Assembly (NCBI RefSeq): GCF_000262045.1
Contig: NZ_AJVF01000041.1
Coordinates: 525,477-589,476, forward strand
DNA from: Bacillus siamensis KCTC 13613
Lineage (GTDB): Bacteria > Bacillota > Bacilli > Bacillales > Bacillaceae
DNA length: 64,000 bases
Direction of reading: 5' to 3'
Made by a program: the position numbers and the translations under genes. Shown in pieces: positions 9,735 through 18,466 of this stretch (within the stretch, counting starts at the first letter, position 1; every line of letters begins with the position of its first letter). Under the pieces are notes generated by a model that was given only the letters and a program-made list of their open reading frames with translations, was not told the DNA's origin and ran no database searches.

Positions 9735-10016
9735 ATGAAATTTTTGTTTGGTTCAATCAATTCTACTGTTTTAACGATGGCCGGTTTACGAGTTTTGTCC
9801 TCTCTCATTGAATTATCGGCGGCCATTATCATGCTTGTTACAAACGACATCAGAAAAGCGGTTGTGGTGAATAGTATTTTGGCAATCGTCGGCCCGCTGA
9901 TCTTTATCATCACGATGACGATCGGCATTTATCAGATTGCCGGACAGCTTTCATATGCAAAATTGATTTTGATTTTCGCGGGGGTTGTGCTGATTCTAGC
10001 CGGTGTTCACAAATAG
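9735..10016 (+). CDS. yqhV: Small membrane protein YqhV (DUF2619)
   Basis: A 93-aa protein that is almost entirely hydrophobic, with three predicted membrane segments (about residues 12-38, 45-65 and 72-90). It matches YqhV of B. subtilis, a conserved neighbour of spoIIIA with no known biochemical function. The start is the ATG after GTTGGGGG. Its own promoter was not identified with confidence. The sigma-E promoter of spoIIIAA begins 12 bp after its stop. Confidence 0.85.
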   Translation: MKFLFGSINSTVLTMAGLRVLSSLIELSAAIIMLVTNDIRKAVVVNSILAIVGPLIFIITMTIGIYQIAGQLSYAKLILIFAGVVLILAGVHK

Positions 10017-10027
10017 GGGTTCGGGTG

Positions 10028-10055
10028 TCATAAAGTCTGTCCCGGATCATACATT
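10028..10055 (+). promoter_or_regulatory. Sigma-E-type promoter of the spoIIIA operon
   Basis: A -35-like TCATAAA is followed 13 nt later by a -10 CATACATT, close to the sigma-E consensus (KMATATT, 13-14 nt, CATACAHT). It sits 38 bp before the spoIIIAA start. Mother-cell sigma-E control of spoIIIA is established in B. subtilis. Confidence 0.75.
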
Positions 10056-10092
10056 TTAAAGAAGCCAATCGGTAAAAAAGGAGGAGACTCTA

Positions 10093-11016
10093 TTGAATGA
10101 AATTACAGAGGTTCTCCCTGAATTATTGAGACATGCCATCTCCGCCGTGTCTGAAGAAGCGTGGCGGGATGCAGAGGAAATCAGAATCCGCGTCGGCAGG
10201 CCGGTTGAACTGATCCGAAAAGGACAACCTTTGTTTTTGTCATATATCTGTACGGCCGGCGACGCACAGCTGATCCTCAGCCGGCTCAGCAATTACAGCA
10301 TGTACACGCTGGAAGAAGAGCTGAAAAAAGGATATATCACAATCAGAGGAGGCCACCGTGTGGGGCTCGCCGGAAGAGTCATCGTCGAAAACGGAGCCGT
10401 CAAAGGACTCCGGGATATTACTTCCTTTAATATTCGAATCGCCCGGGAGAAGCTTGGCATCGCAGAACCGCTCATCCCTTTCTTATGGAAAGAAAACTGG
10501 CTGAATACGCTGATCATCGGCCCTCCGCAAACAGGGAAAACGACTTTGCTTCGTGATTTGGCCCGGCTTTCAAGCACCGGATCGAAACGCATTCCAGCGA
10601 AAAAGACCGCTATCGTAGATGAACGCTCAGAAATTGCCGGCTGCCTGCGGGGCATTCCCCAGCACAGTTTCGGCCGCAGAATGGATGTTCTTGACGCCTG
10701 TCCGAAAGCGGAAGGGCTGATGATGATGATCCGCTCTATGAGTCCCGATGTCATGATCGCAGATGAGATCGGGAGAATGGAAGACTCAAAAGCACTGATG
10801 GAGGCACTCCATGCAGGCGTAACCGTTATCGTATCCGCGCACGGATGGAATATGAAAGACTTGATCAAGAGGCCGTCGCTGAAAATGCTTTGGGAGGAAA
10901 AAGTGTTTGACCGGTATGTTGAGCTGTCACGACGCCGCGGTCCGGGAACGATCAGCAGGATGTACGGAAAGGACGGAGAACCGGTTCCGCATGCTGAAAG
11001 CGTGATGACATGCTGA
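10093..11016 (+). CDS. spoIIIAA: Stage III sporulation ATPase SpoIIIAA
   Basis: A 307-aa mother-cell ATPase of the SpoIIIA-SpoIIQ channel (feeding tube), related to type II/IV secretion ATPases. Walker A is GPPQTGKTT (about residues 143-151), the Walker B-like stretch is VMIADEIGRMED, and the arginine-rich ISRMYGKDG end is conserved. The start is TTG (MNEITEV), 7 nt after AAAGGAGGAG. It is the first gene of the operon. Its stop overlaps spoIIIAB by 7 bp. Confidence 0.97.
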   Translation: MNEITEVLPELLRHAISAVSEEAWRDAEEIRIRVGRPVELIRKGQPLFLSYICTAGDAQLILSRLSNYSMYTLEEELKKGYITIRGGHRVGLAGRVIVENGAVKGLRDITSFNIRIAREKLGIAEPLIPFLWKENWLNTLIIGPPQTGKTTLLRDLARLSSTGSKRIPAKKTAIVDERSEIAGCLRGIPQHSFGRRMDVLDACPKAEGLMMMIRSMSPDVMIADEIGRMEDSKALMEALHAGVTVIVSAHGWNMKDLIKRPSLKMLWEEKVFDRYVELSRRRGPGTISRMYGKDGEPVPHAESVMTC

Positions 11017-11525
11017 AGCTTTTGGGTGCCGTGTTCATTCTGACGGCGACGACATGGACGGGATTTGAGATCGCCAAAATCTATATTGAAAGGCCGAGAC
11101 AGATCCGTCAGCTGCGAGCGGCGCTGCAATCGCTTGAAGCGGAAATTATGTTCGGGCATACGCCGCTGCACATTGCTTCGGGACAAATCGCCGCACAGCT
11201 TTCCAAGCCTGTATCGTCATTGTTTCAAGCTTTCAGCAGGAGGCTTGAGCAGGGAAGCGATTCCGCCAAAACAGCCTGGGAACAGAGCTTGAAACATAAC
11301 TGGCCCTCCATGGCGATGAAAAAAAGCGAATACGATGTGCTGAAGCAATTCGGAGAGACGCTCGGGCTCCATGACCGCGTTTCACAGCAGAAACATATCA
11401 AGCTTGCGCTTACACATTTGGAAGCGGCGGAAGCGGATGCCGGACGGGCGCAGGCGAAAAATGAAAAAATGGTGAAAAGTTTAGGGTTTTTAGCCGGACT
11501 GTTACTCATTCTTCTATTGATGTAA
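11010..11525 (+). CDS. spoIIIAB: Stage III sporulation protein SpoIIIAB
   Basis: A 171-aa protein with an N-terminal membrane segment (residues 2-20), a long helical cytoplasmic domain and a C-terminal membrane segment (SLGFLAGLLLILLLM). It has the layout of a GspF-like platform fragment and is a SpoIIIA-complex component. The ATG lies inside the end of spoIIIAA, indicating coupled translation. Confidence 0.96.
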   Translation: MLKLLGAVFILTATTWTGFEIAKIYIERPRQIRQLRAALQSLEAEIMFGHTPLHIASGQIAAQLSKPVSSLFQAFSRRLEQGSDSAKTAWEQSLKHNWPSMAMKKSEYDVLKQFGETLGLHDRVSQQKHIKLALTHLEAAEADAGRAQAKNEKMVKSLGFLAGLLLILLLM

Positions 11526-11547
11526 ACATGAGGGGAGCAAACATAAA

Positions 11548-11754
11548 ATGGGAGTCGACGTAAATGTCATTTTTCAAATCGCCGGAGTCGGTATCGTGGT
11601 TGCGTTTCTGCACACCATACTTGATCAAATGGGAAAAAAAGAATACGCCCAATGGGTGACGCTGCTTGGCTTTATCTATATTTTATTTATGGTGGCGACG
11701 ATTGTCGATGACCTGTTCAAAAAGATCAAAGCTGTGTTTCTATTCCAAGGATAG
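11548..11754 (+). CDS. spoIIIAC: Stage III sporulation protein SpoIIIAC
   Basis: A 68-aa protein with two membrane segments (about 7-26 and 38-58), a small subunit of the SpoIIIA export complex and paralogous in fold to SpoIIIAD. The start ATG follows GAGGGGAGC. Its TAG stop is in the same frame as spoIIIAD and is followed after two codons by the latter's conserved N-terminus. Confidence 0.95.
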   Translation: MGVDVNVIFQIAGVGIVVAFLHTILDQMGKKEYAQWVTLLGFIYILFMVATIVDDLFKKIKAVFLFQG

Positions 11755-11766
11755 GGGGGCTTACAG

Positions 11767-12156
11767 ATTGAGATTGTTCAAATTGTAGGTTTAGGCCTGA
11801 TCGCCACGTTTCTCTCCCTGATCGTAAAAGAACAGAAACCGACTTTCGCGTTTATGATTGTCGTCTTCAGCGGCTGCGTGATCTTTCTTTATCTCGTCGA
11901 CCAGATTTACGACATTATCAGAATGATAGAAAAAATAGCCGTCAATGCAAATGTCAATATGGTCTATGTGGAAACCATTTTAAAAATTATCGGCATCGCC
12001 TACATCGCTGAATTCGGAGCACAGCTGACAAAAGATGCGGGCCAGGGAGCGATTGCTTCGAAAATAGAGCTGGCCGGGAAGATTTTGATCCTCGTGATGG
12101 CCGTGCCGATACTGACCGTTATTATTGAAACGATTCTCGGACTTATTCCTTCTTAA
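11767..12156 (+). CDS. spoIIIAD: Stage III sporulation protein SpoIIIAD (non-canonical start)
   Basis: A membrane subunit of the SpoIIIA complex, about 130 aa, with three to four hydrophobic segments. The family N-terminus (I-E-I-V-Q-I-V-G-L-G) is encoded here, but the codon that corresponds to the usual start (TTG in my recollection of B. subtilis) reads TTA at 11761, two codons after the spoIIIAC TAG. The first plausible initiator is the ATT at 11767, 8 nt after an AGGGGGG ribosome site. The first canonical start (ATG, 11854) would remove the first membrane segment and has no ribosome site. The body, ending in ILGLIPS, is intact, so this is not a pseudogene by content. The start assignment is tentative. 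Confidence 0.8.
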   Translation: MEIVQIVGLGLIATFLSLIVKEQKPTFAFMIVVFSGCVIFLYLVDQIYDIIRMIEKIAVNANVNMVYVETILKIIGIAYIAEFGAQLTKDAGQGAIASKIELAGKILILVMAVPILTVIIETILGLIPS

Positions 12157-12182
12157 TCATAAAGGGAAAGGGGGCGCAAAAA

Positions 12183-13394
12183 ATGAAGCGCTTTCGGTGG
12201 GCGGGGGCTTTTTTGTTCATCCTCCTCTTAATTTTTCAGACTGAATGTGTACAAGCTGCCGGAACAGACGGTGCGGCGCAGGAAACCGCAGTTCACCAAG
12301 AAACGGCTAATGAAGTGGCGAAAAAGCAGGCCGAAGCGCTGAAAACAGAAGGCATCGGAAAGTTCTGGGACGACATTATGACAGAATACGGCGGCCTTCT
12401 GCCGGAAAGCCAAAAGGGAAGCATCATCGACTTTATTAACGGAGAAAAAACGTTCTCGCCTGAGGCGTGGCTGAAGGCCTTATTTTCCTATCTGTTTCAT
12501 GAAGTGCTCGCAAACGGAAAACTTCTGGGAACTTTGATCCTTCTCACCATTTTTTGCGTCATTCTGCAGCTGCTGCAAAATGCGTTCCAACAGAGCACCG
12601 TCAGCAAAGTGGCTTATGCGATTGTTTATATGGTACTGATTATTCTCGCTTTAAACAGCTTTCATGTTGCCGTCAATTATGCCAGTGAAGCGATTCAGAC
12701 GATGACAAGCTTCATTCTCGCACTGATCCCGCTTTTGCTCGCGCTTTTGGCATCTTCCGGGGGAGCCGTTTCCGCTGCCTTTTTTCACCCCGTTATTTTA
12801 TTTCTGATGAATACGAGCGGCCTGCTCATTCAAAATATCGTCATGCCGCTTATTTTCCTGTCAGCGATTTTAAGCATCGTCAGCACGATGACAGATCAAT
12901 ATAAAGTCACACAGCTTGCCAATCTCCTCAGAAATATCGCGATCGGCGCGCTTGCCGTATTCCTCACCGTGTTTCTCGGTGTCATCTCCGTCCAGGGGGC
13001 TTCGGCTGCCGTGACAGACGGGATCACCCTCAGGACTGCAAAATTTATAACGGGCAATTTTATTCCCGTGCTCGGCCGGATGTTTACGGATGCGACCGAT
13101 ACGGTCATCAGCGCCTCACTCTTATTAAAAAACACTGTGGGAATACTCGGTGTCGGAATTTTGATCTGCATCTCCGCATTTCCGGCGATCAAAGTGCTTT
13201 CTCTCGCTTTTATTTATAAGCTCGCGGCCGCCATTCTGCAGCCGCTCGGAGGCGGGCACGTCATTACGTGTCTCGGCGTCATCAGCAGAAGCGTGCTCTA
13301 TATTTTCGCGGCGCTCGCCATTGTCTCTCTCATGTTTTTCCTCAGCATCACAGTCATTATTACAGCAGGCAATCTCACCATGATGATGAAATAA
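12183..13394 (+). CDS. spoIIIAE: Stage III sporulation protein SpoIIIAE
   Basis: A 403-aa multi-spanning protein, the largest membrane subunit of the SpoIIIA channel. It has an N-terminal signal-like segment (residues 7-25), a hydrophilic region to about residue 95, then seven or eight membrane helices including the conserved GASAAVTDGITLRTAKF. The ATG follows AAAGGGGGCGC. It lies 26 bp after spoIIIAD. Confidence 0.96.
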   Translation: MKRFRWAGAFLFILLLIFQTECVQAAGTDGAAQETAVHQETANEVAKKQAEALKTEGIGKFWDDIMTEYGGLLPESQKGSIIDFINGEKTFSPEAWLKALFSYLFHEVLANGKLLGTLILLTIFCVILQLLQNAFQQSTVSKVAYAIVYMVLIILALNSFHVAVNYASEAIQTMTSFILALIPLLLALLASSGGAVSAAFFHPVILFLMNTSGLLIQNIVMPLIFLSAILSIVSTMTDQYKVTQLANLLRNIAIGALAVFLTVFLGVISVQGASAAVTDGITLRTAKFITGNFIPVLGRMFTDATDTVISASLLLKNTVGILGVGILICISAFPAIKVLSLAFIYKLAAAILQPLGGGHVITCLGVISRSVLYIFAALAIVSLMFFLSITVIITAGNLTMMMK

Positions 13395-13410
13395 AGGAGG
13401 CCCATTGGAT

Positions 13411-14031
13411 ATGAGCTTTTTAACAGAATGGCTGACAAGCATTATTTTGTTTATCTTATTTGCCATCGTCATCGACATGCTGCTGCCCAGCTCCAGTATG
13501 CAAAAATACGCAAAGATGGTTGTCAGCCTGCTGTTAATCATTGTCATGCTCAACCCGATATTCAAACTTTTCAAAACAGACCCGGAGATCATCTTCGATT
13601 ATTTGACAAAACAAGAGCAATCTCAATCCGCGGACATAAAAAATCAAATCAAATCAGAAAAAAAAGAAATACAAGCATCAAACCGCGCATATGTTTTAGA
13701 AGAAATGGCTGTCCAACTAAAAAAGAAAGCGGAGGAGATGTTCAGTCATGACGAATACAAAATAGACGACATCCGCCTTACAGCGGAAGGACAGGTTCGT
13801 TCAGAAGAAGATGTAAAAACGATCAGCGTGTATATGGCCCCATCTTCTGAAAAAACCGTGCAAACCGTCGCACCGATCGACATCCGCACAGACCGCAAAT
13901 ACGAACCCGAAGGCGCAGCCGGCAAAAAGGAGGCTGCAAACATCAAAGAAAAACTTGCGGATATATGGGAAATCGGCAGTGAGAAAATTACGGTTTATAT
14001 GGAAGGCGGGGAGAAAAACGGCCATGAATAA
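13411..14031 (+). CDS. spoIIIAF: Stage III sporulation protein SpoIIIAF
   Basis: A 206-aa protein with two N-terminal membrane helices (about 5-26 and 34-52) and a soluble ring-building-motif-like domain rich in Lys and Glu. The ATG at 13411 gives the B. subtilis length. A TTG two codons earlier sits closer to AAAGGAGG and could be the true initiator. It overlaps spoIIIAG by 8 bp. Confidence 0.94.
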   Translation: MSFLTEWLTSIILFILFAIVIDMLLPSSSMQKYAKMVVSLLLIIVMLNPIFKLFKTDPEIIFDYLTKQEQSQSADIKNQIKSEKKEIQASNRAYVLEEMAVQLKKKAEEMFSHDEYKIDDIRLTAEGQVRSEEDVKTISVYMAPSSEKTVQTVAPIDIRTDRKYEPEGAAGKKEAANIKEKLADIWEIGSEKITVYMEGGEKNGHE

Positions 14032-14716
14032 AAACGGACTTTGGACCATACTCAAAAAACAGCTGATGATCGGACAGGCGAAAGACGGAGAAAAACCAAA
14101 ACTGACAAAATATCATTACTTTCTGTTCGTGTTTGTGCTCGGCGTATCTTTTATGCTGGTCAGCCAGATGTTCTCTTCACCGGAAAAAACCGGGAAGGGC
14201 GAAACGGCGCAGACCGTCATGTCCGGCCGTACGGACGATAAGAGCGGGCAAAAAAGCGCACCCGTTTTTAAAGCATCAAAAGACAGCAGCGCCAAAAATA
14301 CGATTGATGATTACGAGAGAGACTATGAAAACCAGCTGAAAGAGATCCTTGAAACAATTATCGGCGTGGAGGATGTATCAATAGTCGTAAACGTAGACGC
14401 CACATCTTTAAAAGTGTTTGAGAAAAATAAAACGAAAAAAGACACCACCACTGAAGAAACCGATAAAGAAGGCGGCAAAAGAAGCGTAACCGATCAAACC
14501 TCTGAAGAACAAATTGTCATGATTCGAAACGGGGATCAGGAAACCCCGGTCGTCGTTCAGACGAAAAAACCCGATATCCGCGGTGTACTCGTTGTCGCTC
14601 AAGGAGTGGACAACGTTCAAATAAAAAAAACCATCATTGATGCCGTCACAAGGGCGCTTGATGTTCCGAGCTACCGTGTAGCGGTTGCCCCTAAAAAAAT
14701 CAAGGAGGATTCATAA
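14024..14716 (+). CDS. spoIIIAG: Stage III sporulation protein SpoIIIAG
   Basis: A 230-aa protein with one membrane helix (about residues 31-50, FLFVFVLGVSFMLVSQM) and an extracytoplasmic ring-forming domain. Its B. subtilis counterpart builds a large oligomeric ring in the intermembrane space of the forespore. The insertion between the two halves of the ring domain is visible as a hydrophilic Lys/Thr/Glu-rich stretch (about 130-160). The start lies inside spoIIIAF. Confidence 0.95.
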   Translation: MNKNGLWTILKKQLMIGQAKDGEKPKLTKYHYFLFVFVLGVSFMLVSQMFSSPEKTGKGETAQTVMSGRTDDKSGQKSAPVFKASKDSSAKNTIDDYERDYENQLKEILETIIGVEDVSIVVNVDATSLKVFEKNKTKKDTTTEETDKEGGKRSVTDQTSEEQIVMIRNGDQETPVVVQTKKPDIRGVLVVAQGVDNVQIKKTIIDAVTRALDVPSYRVAVAPKKIKEDS

Positions 14717-14719
14717 ATC

Positions 14720-15370
14720 ATGCTGAAAAAACAAACGGTTTGGCTTTTAACAATGCTCAGTCTCGTCGTGGTATTAAGTGTTTATTATATTATGTCGCCG
14801 GAAAGCAAAAATGCCGTGCAGATGAAAACCGAAAAAAGCAGCGGGGAAATCGCCACAGAAAAAACGCCGGCTCCTAAAACGGAAGAGAAGAGCGAAGGCG
14901 GCACAGAAAAAGAAGACGGAACAAAAGGAACGAAAGATTCTAAAGGCACAAAAGAGGATAAAGAAACATCAGCCGAAGCATCGGACAAAGACGGATCGGT
15001 CGCTACAGAAACAGCTGATGAAAACTTATTTACCGCATACCGCATGGAACTTGAAGACGCGAGAAGCAAAGAAAGAGAACAGTTAAACAGCATCGTTTCA
15101 AGCGATGATGCGACAGCAAAAGAAAAAAGCGAAGCCTACGATAAAATGACGGCGCTGAGCAATGCGGAAGGGACAGAAAAACAGCTGGAAACGCTCATTA
15201 AAACGCAAGGCTACAAAGATGCGCTCGTGGATGCCGAAGGTGACAAAATCAACATTACGGTCATGTCTGACAAACATTCCAACGCAAAAGCTTCCGCCAT
15301 CATTGACCTGGTGGAAAAAGAAATCAAGAATATGAAAGACGTCGCCGTAACGTTTGAACCGACAAAATAA
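14720..15370 (+). CDS. spoIIIAH: Stage III sporulation protein SpoIIIAH
   Basis: A 216-aa bitopic protein with one membrane helix (about residues 7-25), a disordered Lys/Glu/Thr linker (about 35-95) and a C-terminal YscJ/FliF-like ring domain (about 100-216) that binds forespore SpoIIQ across the intermembrane space. The ribosome site is AAGGAGG. It is the last gene of the operon and is followed by a strong terminator. Confidence 0.97.
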   Translation: MLKKQTVWLLTMLSLVVVLSVYYIMSPESKNAVQMKTEKSSGEIATEKTPAPKTEEKSEGGTEKEDGTKGTKDSKGTKEDKETSAEASDKDGSVATETADENLFTAYRMELEDARSKEREQLNSIVSSDDATAKEKSEAYDKMTALSNAEGTEKQLETLIKTQGYKDALVDAEGDKINITVMSDKHSNAKASAIIDLVEKEIKNMKDVAVTFEPTK

Positions 15371-15382
15371 GATGCCTGAACC

Positions 15383-15407
15383 GCCCGCACCCGCTGCGGG
15401 CTTTTTT
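15383..15407 (+). terminator. spoIIIA operon terminator
   Basis: GCCCGCA-CCCGC-TGCGGGC with a six-T tail. Confidence 0.9.
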
Positions 15408-15427
15408 GCTGTCATTTTAGATCAGTG

Positions 15428-15456
15428 TTGAATTTACACAACCGCTCCTGTAAGAT
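15428..15456 (+). promoter_or_regulatory. Sigma-A promoter of accBC
   Basis: TTGAAT, 17 nt, TAAGAT, about 65 bp before the accB start. Confidence 0.7.
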
Positions 15457-15522
15457 AAACATAGTATGTACTTTTAGTAGCAACCCATAAATTTCTATTT
15501 TTTATACATAGGAGTGGAACTG

Positions 15523-16002
15523 ATGTTAAAAATCAACGAAATTCATGAACTGATAAAAAGAATCGATGAATCTTCCATTGACGAATTTGTTTACGAGATG
15601 GAAGGCGTAAGTCTGAAGCTGAAAAAAAATGAAGCGCCGGCAGTGAATATAACGGGACAAGCTCCAGCTGTTCCCGCCGCTTACGCACCTGCTCCGCAGG
15701 CTGCAAAACCGGAAGCGCGCGAAGCCGATCCTGTTCAGGAAGCGCCGAAACAAGATGAAAACCTGCACAAAATTACGTCTCCGATGGTCGGAACGTTTTA
15801 TGCTTCTTCATCGCCGGAAGCCGGCCCTTACGTTAACCAAGGTTCAAAAGTGAACGAAAATACAGTGGTTTGTATCGTAGAAGCAATGAAACTCTTTAAC
15901 GAGATTGAAGCGGAAGTAAAAGGAGAAATCGTTGAAGTGTTAGTTGAAAACGGCCAGCTGGTCGAATACGGACAACCTCTATTTCTTGTAAAAGCTGAGT
16001 AA
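15523..16002 (+). CDS. accB: Biotin carboxyl carrier protein of acetyl-CoA carboxylase
   Basis: A 159-aa carrier of the carboxybiotin group in malonyl-CoA synthesis. It has an N-terminal helical region, an Ala/Pro-rich linker (about 50-80) and a C-terminal biotinyl domain with the EAMKL motif, biotin lysine K123. The ATG after TAGGAGTGG gives the B. subtilis length; a GTG three codons earlier overlaps that site. It is co-transcribed with accC, 14 bp downstream. Confidence 0.97.
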   Translation: MLKINEIHELIKRIDESSIDEFVYEMEGVSLKLKKNEAPAVNITGQAPAVPAAYAPAPQAAKPEAREADPVQEAPKQDENLHKITSPMVGTFYASSSPEAGPYVNQGSKVNENTVVCIVEAMKLFNEIEAEVKGEIVEVLVENGQLVEYGQPLFLVKAE

Positions 16003-16016
16003 GGAGACCTGCTATT

Positions 16017-17369
16017 ATGATTAAAAAGCTATTGATCGCCAACCGAGGAGAAATTGCCGTCAGAATCATCCGGGCCTGCAAAGAGCTTGGCATTGAAACT
16101 GTAGCCGTTTATTCTGAGGCAGATAAAGAGGCCCTGCATGTTCAAATGGCCGATGAGGCTTTTTGTATCGGGCCGAAAACATCAAAAGACAGCTATTTAA
16201 ATGTAACGAACATCGTCAGCGTCGCAAAGCTGACCGGTACGGATGCGATTCATCCGGGATACGGATTCTTAGCTGAAAACGCCGATTTTGCCGAGCTGTG
16301 CGAGGAATTAAACGTGACGTTTGTCGGCCCTTCGGCTGACGCCATTTCGAAGATGGGGACAAAAGATATCGCACGTGACACGATGCAGCAGGCGGGCGTG
16401 CCGATTGTGCCCGGTTCAAAAGGAATCATAAAAAATACCGAAGAAGCGGTTTCGCTTGCGGGTGAAATTGGGTATCCTGTGATTATAAAAGCCACTGCGG
16501 GCGGAGGCGGAAAAGGCATCCGAGTCGCACGCACAGAAGAAGAGATGATTAAAGGCATCGAAATCACCCAGCAGGAGGCCGCTACGGCATTCGGAAATCC
16601 GGGTGTGTACATCGAGAAGTACATAGAAGATTTCCGCCATGTTGAAATTCAGGTGCTTGCCGATAATTACGGAAACACGATCCATCTTGGAGAGCGTGAC
16701 TGTTCTATCCAAAGACGTCTGCAAAAACTTCTTGAAGAGTCGCCGTCACCTGCGCTTGATTCTGAAATCAGAGAGCAGATGGGTGAAGCAGCGGTAAAAG
16801 CAGCGAAGGCCGTCGGTTACACGGGAGCCGGTACAGTAGAGTTCATTTATGACTACAGAGAACAGCGCTATTACTTCATGGAGATGAACACGCGTATTCA
16901 AGTAGAGCACCCTGTCACAGAAATGGTGACGGGAACGGATCTGATCAAAGAACAGATCAAAGTGGCATCCGGACAGGAGCTCTCGCTCAGACAGGAAGAC
17001 GTTGAATTTAACGGCTGGGCGATTGAATGCCGCATCAACGCTGAAAATCCTGCGAAAAACTTCATGCCTTCACCTGGTAAGATTAACATGTACCTGCCGC
17101 CGGGCGGACTCGGCGTGCGCGTGGATTCAGCCGCATATCCGGGCTATTCGATCCCGCCGTACTATGACAGCATGATTGCCAAAGTCATCACATACGGAAC
17201 AACGCGTGATGAGGCGGTCGCACGGATGAAACGCGCGCTGAGCGAATTTGTGATTGAAGGTATTGAAACAACGATTCCGTTCCATCTGAAACTGCTTGAA
17301 CATGAAACATTTGTCAGCGGAGAGTTTAATACAAAGTTTTTAGAAACATATGATGTAATGGGCTCATAA
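16017..17369 (+). CDS. accC: Biotin carboxylase subunit of acetyl-CoA carboxylase
   Basis: A 450-aa ATP-grasp enzyme that carboxylates the biotin on AccB with bicarbonate and ATP. It has the N-terminal [22 protein letters not shown], the glycine-rich ATP loop [12 protein letters not shown], the catalytic stretch [14 protein letters not shown] and a C-terminal barrel-sandwich domain. It has the full family length and pairs with AccB. The carboxyltransferase genes accDA are not in this window. Confidence 0.98.
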   Translation: MIKKLLIANRGEIAVRIIRACKELGIETVAVYSEADKEALHVQMADEAFCIGPKTSKDSYLNVTNIVSVAKLTGTDAIHPGYGFLAENADFAELCEELNVTFVGPSADAISKMGTKDIARDTMQQAGVPIVPGSKGIIKNTEEAVSLAGEIGYPVIIKATAGGGGKGIRVARTEEEMIKGIEITQQEAATAFGNPGVYIEKYIEDFRHVEIQVLADNYGNTIHLGERDCSIQRRLQKLLEESPSPALDSEIREQMGEAAVKAAKAVGYTGAGTVEFIYDYREQRYYFMEMNTRIQVEHPVTEMVTGTDLIKEQIKVASGQELSLRQEDVEFNGWAIECRINAENPAKNFMPSPGKINMYLPPGGLGVRVDSAAYPGYSIPPYYDSMIAKVITYGTTRDEAVARMKRALSEFVIEGIETTIPFHLKLLEHETFVSGEFNTKFLETYDVMGS

Positions 17370-17390
17370 TTTTTGCGGGAGGTGAATTGA

Positions 17391-17798
17391 ATGGAAGACA
17401 ACAGTGTGCTTAAAATGGATCATGATGAGGGTCATTTAGGCAAAGTTGAAATTGCTCCTGAAGTCATTGAAGTCATTGCCGGCATCGCCGCTTCCGAGGT
17501 TGAAGGAATAGCTGAAATGCGCGGCAATTTCGCCACAGGCGTCGTAGAACGCTTCGGCAAAATCAATCACGGCAAAGGCGTAAAGGTCGATTTAGCCGAT
17601 GACGGGATTACCATTGACGTCTATTGCGTCGTTCAATTCGGGATTTCGATCCCGAAAGTGGCGGCAAGCGTTCAGGAGAATATCCGCCAAACCTTATTAA
17701 ATATGACGTCTCTGACCATCAATGAAATCAATATTCATATCGTCGGCATTCAATTTGACACGAAAGCCCAAGAAGTCGAAATCGACGAAGAAATGTAA
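17391..17798 (+). CDS. yqhY: Asp23/Gls24 family protein YqhY
   Basis: A 135-aa DUF322 (Asp23) protein with the family core IAGIAASEVEGIAEMRG and the amphipathic INIHIVGIQF near the end. In B. subtilis yqhY is conserved next to accBC and its loss selects for suppressors in acetyl-CoA carboxylase, which suggests a role in balancing fatty acid synthesis. That is literature knowledge; the sequence shows only the family. It follows accC by 21 bp with a good GGAGGTG and is probably in the same transcript. Confidence 0.92.
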   Translation: MEDNSVLKMDHDEGHLGKVEIAPEVIEVIAGIAASEVEGIAEMRGNFATGVVERFGKINHGKGVKVDLADDGITIDVYCVVQFGISIPKVAASVQENIRQTLLNMTSLTINEINIHIVGIQFDTKAQEVEIDEEM

Positions 17799-17803
17799 TG
17801 AGC

Positions 17804-17845
17804 GTATAAAAACCAAGGGGATGGGCAGCCCTTTGGTTTTTTATA
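17804..17845 (+). terminator. accBC-yqhY terminator
   Basis: AACCAAGGG / CCCTTTGGTT stem (one bulge), extended by the A-rich left flank pairing with the T-run on the right. Confidence 0.85.
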
Positions 17846-17863
17846 CGTTTCCCTTCTTTTCAG

Positions 17864-17909
17864 GCATGAAGAAAGCCGGCTTACAAACGGCAGCCGAGTT
17901 TCTTCATGC
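17864..17909. repeat. Inverted repeat between yqhY and nusB
   Basis: GCATGAAGAAA and TTTCTTCATGC are perfectly complementary 11-mers 24 nt apart, with an inner CCG/CGG stem. No T-run follows, so it is not a classical terminator. Its role is unknown. Confidence 0.7.
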
Positions 17910-17977
17910 TGTGAAATCCGAATGAAATTCGAAGGGTTTGTAAAAACATTCGGTATTAGGGTGAAAAAACCTAAATT

Positions 17978-18006
17978 TCGACATGCGATTGGGAAAAAAA
18001 TATGTT
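17978..18006 (+). promoter_or_regulatory. Probable sigma-A promoter of nusB-folD
   Basis: TCGACA, 17 nt, TATGTT, about 57 bp before nusB. The -35 overlaps TTCGACA, a perfect inverse 0A-box heptamer. Confidence 0.5.
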
Positions 18007-18062
18007 ATGATCTCTTTAGGCTTAACGACAAGCGGATAAAGAGGATCTGAAGGAGAAAGAAA

Positions 18063-18455
18063 ATGAAAAGAAGAACAGCTAGAGAAAAAGCTTTGCAGGC
18101 ACTTTTTCAGATTGATGTCAGCGATATTGCACCGAACGAGGCCATCGAGCACGCGCTTGATGGCGGAAAAACAGATGACTTCTTTGAACAGCTGGTGTAC
18201 GGAGTGCTTGAACATCAGGTGCAGCTTGATGAAATGATTTCCGGCCATCTCGTCAATTGGAAGCTTGACCGGATTGCAAATGTAGACCGCGCGATCCTCC
18301 GTCTGGCGGTGTATGAAATGGTTTATACTGACGACATTCCTGCTAACGTGTCATTAAACGAAGCCATCGAGCTGGCAAAACGGTTCGGCGACGATAAAGC
18401 TGCAAAATTCGTAAACGGGGTTCTTTCTAACATCAAAACTGATATTGAATCATAG
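18063..18455 (+). CDS. nusB: Transcription antitermination protein NusB
   Basis: A 130-aa all-helical RNA-binding protein. With NusE (S10) it binds boxA RNA and supports antitermination in rRNA operons. Its N-terminal [19 protein letters not shown] is the family signature, and [14 protein letters not shown] plus [17 protein letters not shown] are conserved. The ATG follows GAAGGAGAAAG. It is followed by folD after 11 bp. Confidence 0.97.
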   Translation: MKRRTAREKALQALFQIDVSDIAPNEAIEHALDGGKTDDFFEQLVYGVLEHQVQLDEMISGHLVNWKLDRIANVDRAILRLAVYEMVYTDDIPANVSLNEAIELAKRFGDDKAAKFVNGVLSNIKTDIES

Positions 18456-18466
18456 GAGGAAAGAAA

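Noticed and set aside
10293..11186. 297-codon open frame on the minus strand opposite spoIIIAA/spoIIIAB
   Set aside because: It is fully antisense to two clear sporulation genes, Ser/Arg-rich without a recognisable domain, and lacks a ribosome site. It is a shadow of codon use.
11854..12156. ATG 11854 as the start of spoIIIAD
   Set aside because: It would remove the conserved N-terminus and first membrane segment, and no ribosome site precedes it.
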